Below, one piece after another: positions 34,301-41,112 of a stretch of DNA of 64,000 nucleotides. Each line of letters begins with the position of its first letter. Position 1 is the first letter of the stretch. The notes beneath the pieces are model-generated. The model did not search any database and was not told the origin of the DNA. It worked only from the letters and a program-made list of their open reading frames with translations. A program made the translations under genes and the position numbers. Source of the DNA: Leptospiraceae bacterium (GTDB taxonomy: Bacteria > Spirochaetota > Leptospiria > Leptospirales > Leptospiraceae); NCBI GenBank assembly GCA_024233835.1, contig JACKPC010000002.1, positions 1,135,773 to 1,199,772 of the forward strand, read 5' to 3'.

Positions 34301-34631
34301 TATAATCTAAAGATGGAGACGCTAATTCCAATAGACGTTCAACTTTTTGTTCGCTTTCATTGTAGATAGTAATTTTTATCCAATAAATAGAATTAGAAAA
34401 ACCTATATTATAATATTCATATATACTTTTTTGAAATGCTCTACTTTTTTTATCACTTAGAATTTCCTCAAAACTTAATTCCCCGGTTTTATCTTCCAGT
34501 ATCTCGATTGATTTTCCAATGGTTATTTTCCCCTTATTTTTTTGTAGATGAATTATCGGTGAAGCAAATAGAGGAAATAGTATAAAAAGAAAAATATAAA
34601 CGAAAGTAAGTTTACACATTATTCTGAACAT
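31371..34631 (-). CDS. 7TMR-DISM hybrid histidine kinase-receiver-cyclase
   Basis: A 1086-residue signalling protein. In order: a signal peptide; a 7TMR-DISMED2 periplasmic sensor (~25-165, with FSNSIYWIKITIYNES); seven membrane helices (~185-390); HisKA with His421 (NTSHELRTP); HATPase (VDTGIGIP, GGTGIGLSIS); a receiver with Asp726 (LILLDIMMP); and a class III adenylate/guanylate cyclase (MFIDIRSYTSI, LGDGLMIIF metal sites). A short helical TPR-like tail ends it. It joins phosphotransfer to cyclic-nucleotide synthesis in one chain. Phosphorylation of Asp726 probably gates the cyclase, which is an inference from the order. It is monocistronic. Confidence 0.9.
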   Translation of the reverse strand: MFRIMCKLTFVYIFLFILFPLFASPIIHLQKNKGKITIGKSIEILEDKTGELSFEEILSDKKSRAFQKSIYEYYNIGFSNSIYWIKITIYNESEQKVERLLELASPSLDYIDFFRLSVNGEPEVVHTGLKKPFNSREIPYQNFVFRLNLEAAQTKTYYMRIQSDSPIQFLLYIWEPESFWIAVKNERFVWGGFFAVMSVMCIYNFFLFIGIRDINYLLYVLLTFFSTLFFMNFTGLGNEYIWTDSIWWIDRGLAVTFGLSMINLLLFTLRFLQIKEYAPRLFKWLNLLISILVVYVISVLVFGQQDFRKLIPSLTILSIISSILAGIISLLKDYKPAGFFVLAWLTLLLSIILITLQRLGVLPINFITEYSLYIGMILQAVLFSIALAKRIEVLKKEKEEAFFRLSTLDKMKDEFLSNTSHELRTPLNGIIGIAESLVDGIAGELNESAKNNLFIIIHSGKRLSSLVNDILDFNKLKNNEIQLQWKTIRIKDIVDIVFLLSRPLIGSKSIQLLNCIPENIYVRADENRLQQILHNLTGNAIKFTEEGKIEALYLPQDSDKKFYQFAIVDTGIGIPEDKFDAIFLSFEQGDASIERRYGGTGIGLSISRQLLELHGGKIHVESKLKEGSKFIFSLIAAKPEDGSETEKYIENVEYRELSITDILRKKDIVKIEGNVAKILIVDDEIVNLQVIENQLSLHGFIVYKSSSGEEALRMIPEIQPDLILLDIMMPRLSGYEVCRKLRQIYKPNELPIIFLSAKSQMEAIIHGFEQGGNDYMIKPFNKDELRQRVTTHIHLTKVFKMTNQFFPEEYLKFLSLSSVLDIQLGKYIKKDMSIMFIDIRSYTSISEKMNIEENFTFINQFLEYITPAIRNNEGLVNQYLGDGLMIIFPGAVETGVHSAISVLEGIRLFNKKLEEEGKEAIRVGIGINYGEVAFGIIGSKYRKSGNVISDTVNLAARMEGLTKFYDCTVIISEYIYTKILNKSLYPIRYLDKVRAKGKTKPVKIYELITGGDPAMEQQKLDTMRDYDKGIQFYLEGEYDEALKVFKELNTSPKKDRLIEIYQERIAEIIQKGIPKDWDGSFEHHTK

Positions 34632-34868
34632 TTTAGTAGGTACTCATATATCTGTATTGTGTCGGGATTTATTTGTATTCAGGCGAACTATCGGACTCGC
34701 TTGCTTTTTAATTCCATATTCTTTACAACAATTTATTTACAATTTAGAAATAATGTCCAGCGTAATTTTTAATTCTCGATAAAAGAAAGTTCAGTTTCTT
34801 TTAAGCATAAATCTAAAAAATATTTTACAAAAAAAATATCTTCTATAAAAATCAAGTTAGGAGAATTT

Positions 34869-35255
34869 ATGAAAACCTTAATTTTTAGTATCATTCTTTT
34901 GTTCTTCTGGAATTGTACAGGAGTAAATCTTATGTCAGGGGTCCTGCGCTGGACTTCCAACACCCACCCGGTTCCGGATTATGCGGGTGCCTATGCTTAC
35001 GAAATCAGAGGAGGAGCCCTGTACTACAGCGATACGGTAGATGGACAAATCGGCGATAAGGTAGAAAAAGCTACACTTAAAGGAGAAGCCTGCTCCAGTT
35101 CCATTTTATGGCTAATCAGTCTTGGAGATTCCAGTATTCGAACCGCAAGAAGAAATGCAAAGATTACAAAGATAAAATTTGTATCTCATAAAATTGAAGC
35201 TTTCTTTGCCGGCTATATCTACCAGAGTCACTGCACGATTGTCGAAGGAGAATAA
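34869..35255 (+). CDS. TRL-like lipoprotein 1
   Basis: A 128-residue lipoprotein (Cys16 in FFWNCTG) with a TAGGAG ribosome site. The mature part matches the TRL-like pattern: a G-x-K-xG-EACSSS block, LGDSSIRTARRNAKITKIKFVSHK, and the C-terminal strand HCTIVEGE. It is the first of three paralogues in tandem with 2- and 12-bp gaps, so they form an operon. The function of TRL-like proteins is unknown; the name comes from a tRNA-associated locus, but no tRNA is seen here. Confidence 0.75.
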   Translation: MKTLIFSIILLFFWNCTGVNLMSGVLRWTSNTHPVPDYAGAYAYEIRGGALYYSDTVDGQIGDKVEKATLKGEACSSSILWLISLGDSSIRTARRNAKITKIKFVSHKIEAFFAGYIYQSHCTIVEGE

Positions 35256-35257
35256 TC

Positions 35258-35575
35258 ATGAAATTCAAAAGCTATCTTTTCGCTTTCCTATTTTCTATCG
35301 GTATAAGCCACTGTGCAATAGGCCCTACCCATGGCTTACTATTTACTTCCAATTCCTTTGCGGGGGAATATAATACCAACAACGATGTAGAATACAAAAA
35401 AGAAGCTACGGGCTGTCAGAAGATGATACTCGGAATCGTATCTTTTGGTGACGCTCAGGCAGGTAGTGTAGCTAAAGCCAATAACATTACCAGAATCGCA
35501 AGTATTGATTATTCCACTATGAGCATATTCACATATCTCTATTCGGATTTTTGTGTAATCGTAAGCGGAGAATAA
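35258..35575 (+). CDS. TRL-like lipoprotein 2
   Basis: A 105-residue paralogue: signal peptide with Cys21 (GISHCAIG), YKKEATGCQKMILGIVSFGDAQAG, ANNITRIASIDYSTM, and the C-terminal DFCVIVSGE. It starts 2 bp after the stop of the preceding gene, and GGAGA at the end of that gene acts as its ribosome site. It is the shortest and probably least elaborated of the three. Confidence 0.75.
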   Translation: MKFKSYLFAFLFSIGISHCAIGPTHGLLFTSNSFAGEYNTNNDVEYKKEATGCQKMILGIVSFGDAQAGSVAKANNITRIASIDYSTMSIFTYLYSDFCVIVSGE

Positions 35576-35587
35576 AAGGAGAATATT

Positions 35588-36028
35588 ATGAAACTAATAA
35601 ATAGATTTTGGCTTACAGCCTGTCCTAAAATAAACTTATCTATTAAAAAAAGGCAAGCTGCAAGAGCCTGTAGCTTCATTTTCAGACAGGCTCTTATAGG
35701 GTTTATTGCCCTGGGATTAAATGCCTGTTATGGTCATTACAGTACCTCTCCCTATATGGCAGTTCTTACAATCGATACAGGCCAGCACCTGCGTTCGAAT
35801 ACAAATACCAAAACTCTGGGTTCAGCAAAACTGGAAAAAAAAGGAGAAGATTGCATTGAGAATTTTCTCCTTCTGAACACTCTGTATCATTCGGGAAACC
35901 CGAGTATCAAGAAAGCTATGGCAAACGCCGGAATTACTAAAATTGCCGTCGTGGATCACTATTCTACCGAGATTTTTCCCATCTATACTTTGTATTCCAA
36001 AGACTGCATTGTCGTCTGGGGAGAATAG
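35588..36028 (+). CDS. TRL-like lipoprotein 3
   Basis: A 146-residue paralogue with an AAAAGGAG ribosome site. It has a long N-terminal extension of ~30 basic residues before the hydrophobic signal (FRQALIGFIALGLNAC, Cys~47). The mature part shows GEDCIENFLLLNTLYHSGNPS, AGITKIAVVDHYSTE and the C-terminal KDCIVVWGE. A 20-bp perfect hairpin follows at 36061 and probably ends the operon. Confidence 0.7.
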   Translation: MKLINRFWLTACPKINLSIKKRQAARACSFIFRQALIGFIALGLNACYGHYSTSPYMAVLTIDTGQHLRSNTNTKTLGSAKLEKKGEDCIENFLLLNTLYHSGNPSIKKAMANAGITKIAVVDHYSTEIFPIYTLYSKDCIVVWGE

Positions 36029-36060
36029 CCACCTGCTGAATACCCTTAAAAGCTCTTGAT

Positions 36061-36101
36061 AACCCTGTAAATCATAAGTTAAACTTATGATTTACAGGGT
36101 T
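36061..36101. terminator. Perfect 20-bp palindromic hairpin
   Basis: The arms 36061-36080 (AACCCTGTAAATCATAAGTT) and 36082-36101 are exact complements separated by one base. It lies 33 bp after the TRL operon. It has no clear T run, so it could be a factor-assisted terminator or a protein site instead. The remaining bases to 36330 show no convincing gene. Confidence 0.5.
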
Positions 36102-36322
36102 ATATAAAAAGAAAGCTGGAAGAAATTTTTCCGAACTCCGTATAAATAATTCCCCAAAAATCGGCATTTAAACCAAATTTCTCTGTCACACTTTTTGGTT
36201 CTGCTTTCAGGAAAATACTCGCTCGACAGGCGTAAAACGCTATTAAAGGCCATAATAAGGAGTCTCTGATTTTTCAGTTTCCATTTTTTATAATTTTTTT
36301 TAGAAATATTATAAAAAAGTAC

Positions 36323-36362
36323 TTGCATTTTATCCCATTTGTGGTATATCCCATTAATGGGA
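36323..36362 (+). promoter_or_regulatory. Promoter-operator overlapping the XRE start codon
   Basis: A -35 TTGCAT (36323-36328), 16-bp spacer and -10 TATATC (36345-36350). The 14-bp palindrome TCCCATTAATGGGA (36349-36362) overlaps the -10 box and includes the ATG at 36357. An extra half site TATCCCATT lies at 36331, spaced 16 bp from the same half of the palindrome. There is no Shine-Dalgarno sequence, so the mRNA is probably leaderless. Confidence 0.6.
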
Positions 36363-36683
36363 CAGAAAGAGAAAGAGGAGATCTTTACAGACTTAAAAAG
36401 CCTCTCAAAAGCAGTAAGAGAAAGGCTAAAAAAAATGAAATTATCAGTATACAAACTGGAGGAACAAACAGGAGTTTCTAAAACTCATATCCACCGAATA
36501 CTGAAAGGAAGCGGAAAAGTTAGCTTAAAATACTACATCAAGATTGCGAAAATACTTGATATAAAATACTGCTTCACTAATGTTGAGCAAATTTTTTCAG
36601 AGTTTTTTAAGCCAGATGAATATGAGATAATTGACTCAAACAAAAAAACTACTAAAGAAAGGAAGAAAAAAAATGAACAATGA
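36357..36683 (+). CDS. XRE-family regulator, probably autoregulated
   Basis: A 108-residue regulator from the ATG at 36357. The HTH is at ~25-75 (MKLSVYKLEEQTGVSKTHIH, ILKGSGKVSLKYYIKIAKIL), with a lysine-rich C-terminus. It is not closely related to the four TA regulators. The start codon lies inside a palindrome overlapping the -10 box, a layout expected for tight autorepression. It overlaps the next small gene by 11 bp. Confidence 0.75.
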   Translation: MGQKEKEEIFTDLKSLSKAVRERLKKMKLSVYKLEEQTGVSKTHIHRILKGSGKVSLKYYIKIAKILDIKYCFTNVEQIFSEFFKPDEYEIIDSNKKTTKERKKKNEQ

Positions 36684-36786
36684 GTTTTTTAACATAGCAC
36701 TTTACTCCACAATCGCTCTGTTGGTTGCTTTTCCCTGCATCCATGGGTTTTTATATCTCATGAATCAAAGAAAAAGACAACACTAA
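36673..36786 (+). CDS. 37-residue single-span membrane protein
   Basis: A small gene with a ribosome site (GGAAG) and an ATG at 36673, overlapping the end of the XRE gene. The product has one membrane segment (FNIALYSTIALLVAFPCIHGFLYLM) and a basic tail (NQRKRQH). A hairpin terminator follows. Its size and coupling to an XRE gene recall type I-like toxin or small regulatory membrane peptides, but no homologue is recognised. Confidence 0.5.
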   Translation: MNNEFFNIALYSTIALLVAFPCIHGFLYLMNQRKRQH

Positions 36787-36802
36787 GAGGATAGCCTCTA
36801 GC

Positions 36803-36821
36803 CCCGGCTGAAAAAGCCGGG
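36803..36821 (+). terminator. Terminator after XRE/small membrane gene
   Basis: A GC-rich 7-bp stem, CCCGGCT and AGCCGGG, with a GAAAA loop. It lies 16 bp after the stop at 36786 and separates this pair from ubiA. The following T run is poor. Confidence 0.6.
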
Positions 36822-36895
36822 TATAAACCAATTTCTACTTTTCAAATAATCACCTTCTAAAAACTGGTAAGCAGGGTCTCTTTTAGGAGCTATCT

Positions 36896-37801
36896 ATGAC
36901 TACCGGTGTATTCACCTCTATTCGTGATTATAGTAAAATGATCAAACTTTCTCACAGCCTTTTCGCCCTGCCCTTCGCCGGGCTTTCGGCTGTAATGGCT
37001 CTAAGCCAATCCAATCTTACTTTAGAAGAAGCTTTAAAACTTTTATTCTGGATTGTTATCTGCATGGTAAGTGCCCGAAGTGCAGCCATGGGCTTTAACC
37101 GTTATGTTGACAGGGAATTCGACAAAAAAAATGAAAGAACGAAAGTTCGGGAACTTCCCTCCGGCAAAATCAGTGAAAAAGCAGCCCTCGCCTTTATAAT
37201 TTTCTCCTCCCTTCTCTTTCTCTTTGGCTCATACATGATAAATTTTAAATGTTTCCTCCTTTCCTTTCCGGCCCTCTTTATCATCCTTTTCTATTCACTC
37301 AGTAAACGTTTCACCTTTCTCTGTCATTTCATTCTTGGCCTCGGAATCGGAATTGCTCCCTCCGGTGCCTGGATAGCCATTCTCGACAAGTTAGAGCTGG
37401 TACCTGCCCTCTGGTCTTTCGGCCTGATGTTTCATATTGCCGGTTTTGATATTTTATATGCCATGCAGGATATGGACTTCGATAGACAGGAAGGTCTCTA
37501 CTCGATTCCAGCCAAATTTGGACTCGATACCTCTTTCTGGATTGCCAGATTATCCCACCTCTTCTCCTTCAGCCTGCTTCTACTCGCAGGTTACTATGCC
37601 GGACTCGGAATGTTTTACTACATTTTTCTCGGTATTGTTGCCGTATTATTCCTTCTGGAACACTCCATGGTTTCCAGGGAAGATTTGAGTAAACTTCCTA
37701 TCGCCTTTTTTCATATTAACGCTTCCATTAGTATTATATTATTTCTTGGGATTCTCCTCGATAAGGGCGGTCCTCTTCTACAAAAGTTTGGTCTTCTATG
37801 A
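36896..37801 (+). CDS. ubiA: UbiA-family prenyltransferase
   Basis: A 301-residue integral membrane prenyltransferase. The two Asp-rich prenyl-diphosphate/Mg sites are present: NRYVDREFDKKNERT and DMDFDRQEG. It has 7-9 membrane helices. The length fits 4-hydroxybenzoate polyprenyltransferase and also MqnP of the futalosine menaquinone route. It overlaps ubiX by 4 bp (ATGA), a pairing seen in quinone biosynthesis. An AGGAG ribosome site precedes the ATG. Confidence 0.9.
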   Translation: MTTGVFTSIRDYSKMIKLSHSLFALPFAGLSAVMALSQSNLTLEEALKLLFWIVICMVSARSAAMGFNRYVDREFDKKNERTKVRELPSGKISEKAALAFIIFSSLLFLFGSYMINFKCFLLSFPALFIILFYSLSKRFTFLCHFILGLGIGIAPSGAWIAILDKLELVPALWSFGLMFHIAGFDILYAMQDMDFDRQEGLYSIPAKFGLDTSFWIARLSHLFSFSLLLLAGYYAGLGMFYYIFLGIVAVLFLLEHSMVSREDLSKLPIAFFHINASISIILFLGILLDKGGPLLQKFGLL

Positions 37802-38397
37802 AGCTGGTTATAGGTATAGCAGGTGCCAGCGGTTCTATTTATGCAAGCAGATTCATCCGCGCTCTTTCACAGGTAGAAGGCACAAGTTACTTGATAGCCA
37901 GCCCGGCTGCTATCCGGATCTTTCGAGAAGAATACAATTGCAGGGTAAATAACACGGAAGAATTACTGGACTACGTTCTGAGTGAAGAAAAATCTCTTCA
38001 TCACGAATTTCGAATACGTCCTTTTAAAGATATAGGTGCCGACATTGCTTCCGGTTCCAATACCTGGAAAGCCATGGTGATTGTTCCCTGTTCCATGAAA
38101 ACAGTAGCTTCTATTCATTCCGGGATTACAGAAAACCTGATAGAGCGCTGTGCTGACGTCAGTTTAAAAGAAAGAAGAAGGCTTATTCTCGTTCCGAGAG
38201 AAACTCCCTATAATCGGATACATCTCAGGAATATGCTGGAATTAGATGAAGCAGGAGCCATTATCCTACCCGCTTCACCGGGCTTTTACCAGATGCCAAA
38301 ATCCTTAGATGATCTCGGAGATTTTATAGCCGGAAGAATTTTTAACCTGCTGGAACTGGATAATACTCTCTTCCCAGTTTGGAAACCGGAAGTCTAA
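37798..38397 (+). CDS. ubiX: UbiX-family flavin prenyltransferase
   Basis: A 199-residue enzyme that makes prenylated FMN, the cofactor of UbiD-type decarboxylases. Signature parts: GIAGASGSIYASRFI (phosphate/FMN loop), ASGSNTWKAMVIVPCSMKTVASI, and LVPRETPYN near the C-terminal third. It is coupled to ubiA. No ubiD gene is in the window. Given the neighbour, it probably serves quinone synthesis. It converges on the gene at 38394 with a 4-bp overlap of the stop regions. Confidence 0.92.
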   Translation: MKLVIGIAGASGSIYASRFIRALSQVEGTSYLIASPAAIRIFREEYNCRVNNTEELLDYVLSEEKSLHHEFRIRPFKDIGADIASGSNTWKAMVIVPCSMKTVASIHSGITENLIERCADVSLKERRRLILVPRETPYNRIHLRNMLELDEAGAIILPASPGFYQMPKSLDDLGDFIAGRIFNLLELDNTLFPVWKPEV

Positions 38398-39080
38398 AAG
38401 GAAGCGTCGTACTCCAATTTCTCAATTTGCTTTTTTAAAAGAAAGGCAGTTTCATAATTTTCTTCCGAAATGGCAGTGAATTTTTTAATGTATAAACTCG
38501 CCAGTTCATCCCCTTTTTTACCGGGATAAGTAATAGCATTCATATAATTATCCAGATCCAATTGGGGGAATCGAACTGCAAATTTGTCAACCAGCCTATC
38601 CACCTTCATCCTCGCAGCTTCCCTGGCAAGGCCTTCCGAATTTCTATATTGAATAGAAAGCCGGGCTAAAGAACTCATATATTGATCAAAACTTTCGGAT
38701 TGAAACTCGGGCTCTGTTTTTTTATCCTGGTTTCTGCAAAATTCTACATATTTCATTACTACACTATTGTATTGTTCCATCCGTTCCTGAATATACCGAT
38801 TTCCCTCTTCTTTGCCTTCCGGCATGTGGAAATCAGGAAGACGGGCTACATCATGAATATCTCCCGTTTCTATTAAAATCTTCTTGAGATCTTCTATGCC
38901 GGGAAAGGAAACAGGAGGAAAGGTAACTACCGGAAAATTATCATTTATTTTTAAATAACTTACTACCACATTGGAAGCTATAATTTCACAGCCGGATTGA
39001 AACGGATTTTCGCCGATAACATAGCAGTAAAGAATAAGATTTCCTGTTGGATTTTTTTCAGATCCTTTTTCTAAAAACAT
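38394..39080 (-). CDS. Protein with C-terminal UVR-like motif
   Basis: A 228-residue cytoplasmic protein. The last ~30 residues (AISEENYETAFLLKKQIEKLE) resemble the UVR helical-hairpin motif of UvrB/UvrC and of some regulatory proteins. The N-terminal ~100 residues are beta-rich and not recognised. The middle is helical. It is not UvrB or UvrC itself (far too short). The stop region overlaps that of ubiX. Confidence 0.55.
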   Translation of the reverse strand: MFLEKGSEKNPTGNLILYCYVIGENPFQSGCEIIASNVVVSYLKINDNFPVVTFPPVSFPGIEDLKKILIETGDIHDVARLPDFHMPEGKEEGNRYIQERMEQYNSVVMKYVEFCRNQDKKTEPEFQSESFDQYMSSLARLSIQYRNSEGLAREAARMKVDRLVDKFAVRFPQLDLDNYMNAITYPGKKGDELASLYIKKFTAISEENYETAFLLKKQIEKLEYDASF

Positions 39081-39161
39081 AACTCTCCTCCTAGATCAGT
39101 TTAATACGCCTACTTACTAATAGACGGTTTAAATTCCTATTAGAACCTAATTTCAGGTTTT

Positions 39162-39950
39162 TTGGATATTAAATCAAAAGAAAAAAGGAATTCAATAAAA
39201 TTTTATTCCAAAATAAAAAACAACCGAAAATATACTGTGTCAGAAAAGAGAAACATAGGTAAAAACTTGCTGGCATACCTATTTGTATGTTTTGTAAGCC
39301 TGGTTTTAGTAGAGAAGAGCCTGAAGCCCGGGAAAATTCCTTTTTTCAATACGACTCCCCCTTCAGATATACCAACATTTTCGGAATCTGAGATTTTCCG
39401 AAAACCTGCCCCTTCTTTATTTCAATCCGATCCTCAAAATCCAGAACGAATTTCTACTTTTTCCGAACAGGTTCCGGTTTCTAAAAATAAGGGAATCTAT
39501 AAACGAGAATACATTGATGTTTACTATCTTAAATTCTATGGAAAGGGTGATAAGACCCGCTCTTACCTGGTTCGCAGCAAACGGAAAAGTAGAGGAAGTC
39601 TTAAAAAGGATATACTTCTAGCTCTTCGTTCCTTAATCAAAGGACCCAATGAAGCAGAACAGGAAAAAGGAATCCTGAGTACCTTTCCGGGAAATTTAAA
39701 AGTTTCCAGAAAAATGAGCCTGAAAAATGGTATACTATACATCTCCTTCAATAAAACTTTTGAAAAAGGAGCCGGTCCTGAACTCATGAAAGATAGATTG
39801 GATCAACTCGTTTACACCCTGACTTCTTTAGGTGTAATAGAAGGAATATCCCTGCATATCGGCAACAAAAAGCTCCGCTACTTAGGCCCTCATCGGATTC
39901 AAATTCCGGCGATTCTAGAAAAGAATCCGAGACAGGTTATCGATTTTTAA
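39162..39950 (+). CDS. GerMN-domain membrane protein
   Basis: A 262-residue protein with an N-terminal membrane anchor (~34-50, LLAYLFVCFVSLVLV) after a basic cytoplasmic start. A Pro/Ser-rich linker is followed by a C-terminal GerMN domain (~115-255): DVYYLKFYG, LLALRSLIKGPNEAEQEKGILSTFP (cited in part), LKNGILYISFNKTFE, LDQLVYTLTSLG. GerMN domains occur in spore-germination and cell-envelope lipoproteins. The start is a TTG at 39162; no good ATG lies nearby. Confidence 0.7.
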   Translation: MDIKSKEKRNSIKFYSKIKNNRKYTVSEKRNIGKNLLAYLFVCFVSLVLVEKSLKPGKIPFFNTTPPSDIPTFSESEIFRKPAPSLFQSDPQNPERISTFSEQVPVSKNKGIYKREYIDVYYLKFYGKGDKTRSYLVRSKRKSRGSLKKDILLALRSLIKGPNEAEQEKGILSTFPGNLKVSRKMSLKNGILYISFNKTFEKGAGPELMKDRLDQLVYTLTSLGVIEGISLHIGNKKLRYLGPHRIQIPAILEKNPRQVIDF

Positions 39951-40060
39951 AACGAAGCCGATCCTGTGACCAAAAGTAAAAAAATATTTTCGTTTGCAAG
40001 GAAAGTCTATTAACAGAGGATAGTAAAAAATATAAAGCTTTGTTTATTCTGGTGGAAAAA

Positions 40061-40531
40061 ATGCTAAGAAAAGTAGCAATCATATCAATTTATATACTAG
40101 TTTTTCTATCCCTACCCCTAATATCAGAAACAATTATTCTTAAAAATGGAAAAGTGATAAAAGGGCAGGTAATTGATCACGATGCAGAATCCATTAAGAT
40201 AAAAACAGATGATAAAGTTGAAGTCTATTCCAAAAGTAAGGTCTATAAAATTGTTTATTCCAATAATCAGGCTGTAGTAAAGCGTATCCTCGAAAAGGAA
40301 AGTTCCAACCTTGCCAGAACTCAAAAACAAATAGAGAATGAGCTAAAAACGGAAAGAAAAGCAATTGATAACCGTTCTTCCAAACAAAAGAAAGAAACAG
40401 ATGTAACTATCATTCGTCTCAGTAAGAAAATTGAGAAACTGGAACAAAAGATTAATCGCTTAAAAGTTAAAATCAAGCGGCTTCAGAAAACAATTCGTGA
40501 CAGTAAGGGAAAAAATCCATCCTCTAAATAG
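40061..40531 (+). CDS. Exported coiled-coil protein
   Basis: About 156 residues from the ATG at 40061, which has a GGTGG site upstream. It has a signal peptide (MLRKVAIISIYILVFLSLPLISE) and a small beta unit (TIILKNGKVIKGQVIDHDAE, then IKIKTDDKVEVYSKSKVYKI). This 'NG-x-x-x-G-x-V' unit is common at the N-terminus of spirochaete envelope proteins; the protein at 56450 has a similar one. The remaining residues, from ~80, form a Lys/Glu-rich coiled coil. The function is unknown. Confidence 0.65.
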   Translation: MLRKVAIISIYILVFLSLPLISETIILKNGKVIKGQVIDHDAESIKIKTDDKVEVYSKSKVYKIVYSNNQAVVKRILEKESSNLARTQKQIENELKTERKAIDNRSSKQKKETDVTIIRLSKKIEKLEQKINRLKVKIKRLQKTIRDSKGKNPSSK

Positions 40532-40634
40532 GATACGTTAAGTCGAGGACATTTAATAAATTTATTATTTCTGGAAATTTTTTCTTGAATAAAAAATATG
40601 GCCTTCTGACAATGTGAGTAAAAGAGGTGGAATC

Positions 40635-41057
40635 ATGAAAAATCATATCTATATGCTCCGCAAGAAAAGAAGTATCAAACAATATGATATGGCCAGGGCT
40701 CTCAGTGTTTCTCCAAGTTATCTCTCTAAAATAGAAACGAATAGCCAGGAGCCTACAGAAAAATTCAGAGTAAATGCAGCTAAGTATTTAAAAACTACGG
40801 TAGATAAGCTCTTTAATGAAGAGCCGATTGAAACTGTATTTCCGGAATTCAGCGAAGGTCTTGTAAACAAACTCTGGGCAAAGAGAAGAGAATTGGGCAT
40901 CAAGCAGTATGACATGGCCAAGAAATTAAAAGTTTCAACTCCCTTTCTTTCTAAAGTAGAACTCGGTCTTATCGAGCCAACAGAAGAGTTCAAGCAATTA
41001 GCTTCTAAAGTTTTCAAAATGGAACAGGAAGAACTTTTCCTGAGTAAAGCTGACTAA
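40635..41057 (+). CDS. Regulator with two tandem HTH domains
   Basis: A 140-residue protein from the ATG at 40635 (AGGTGG site upstream; a GTG at 40614 is the alternative). Two XRE-type HTH domains lie head to tail at ~3-60 and ~72-130: each has KQYDMA, SxLS(P/T), a SKIE/SKVE recognition end and EPTE(K/E)F. It looks like an internal duplication giving a single-chain pseudo-dimer, which could read an asymmetric or direct-repeat operator. A hairpin terminator follows. Confidence 0.8.
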   Translation: MKNHIYMLRKKRSIKQYDMARALSVSPSYLSKIETNSQEPTEKFRVNAAKYLKTTVDKLFNEEPIETVFPEFSEGLVNKLWAKRRELGIKQYDMAKKLKVSTPFLSKVELGLIEPTEEFKQLASKVFKMEQEELFLSKAD

Positions 41058-41075
41058 ACAGCTTTGAGGTTCTGC

Positions 41076-41099
41076 AAGCGAGGCTGCAAAACCTCGCTT
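41076..41099. terminator. Hairpin between convergent genes
   Basis: A perfect 8-bp stem, AAGCGAGG and CCTCGCTT, with an 8-base loop. It lies between the stops of the tandem-HTH gene (41057) and clpB (41113). Confidence 0.65.
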
Positions 41100-41112
41100 C
41101 AGTCAAATCGAC

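Noticed and set aside
36092..36454. A 120-codon minus-strand frame
   Set aside because: It runs across the promoter and start of the XRE gene, has no ribosome site, and its product looks random in composition.
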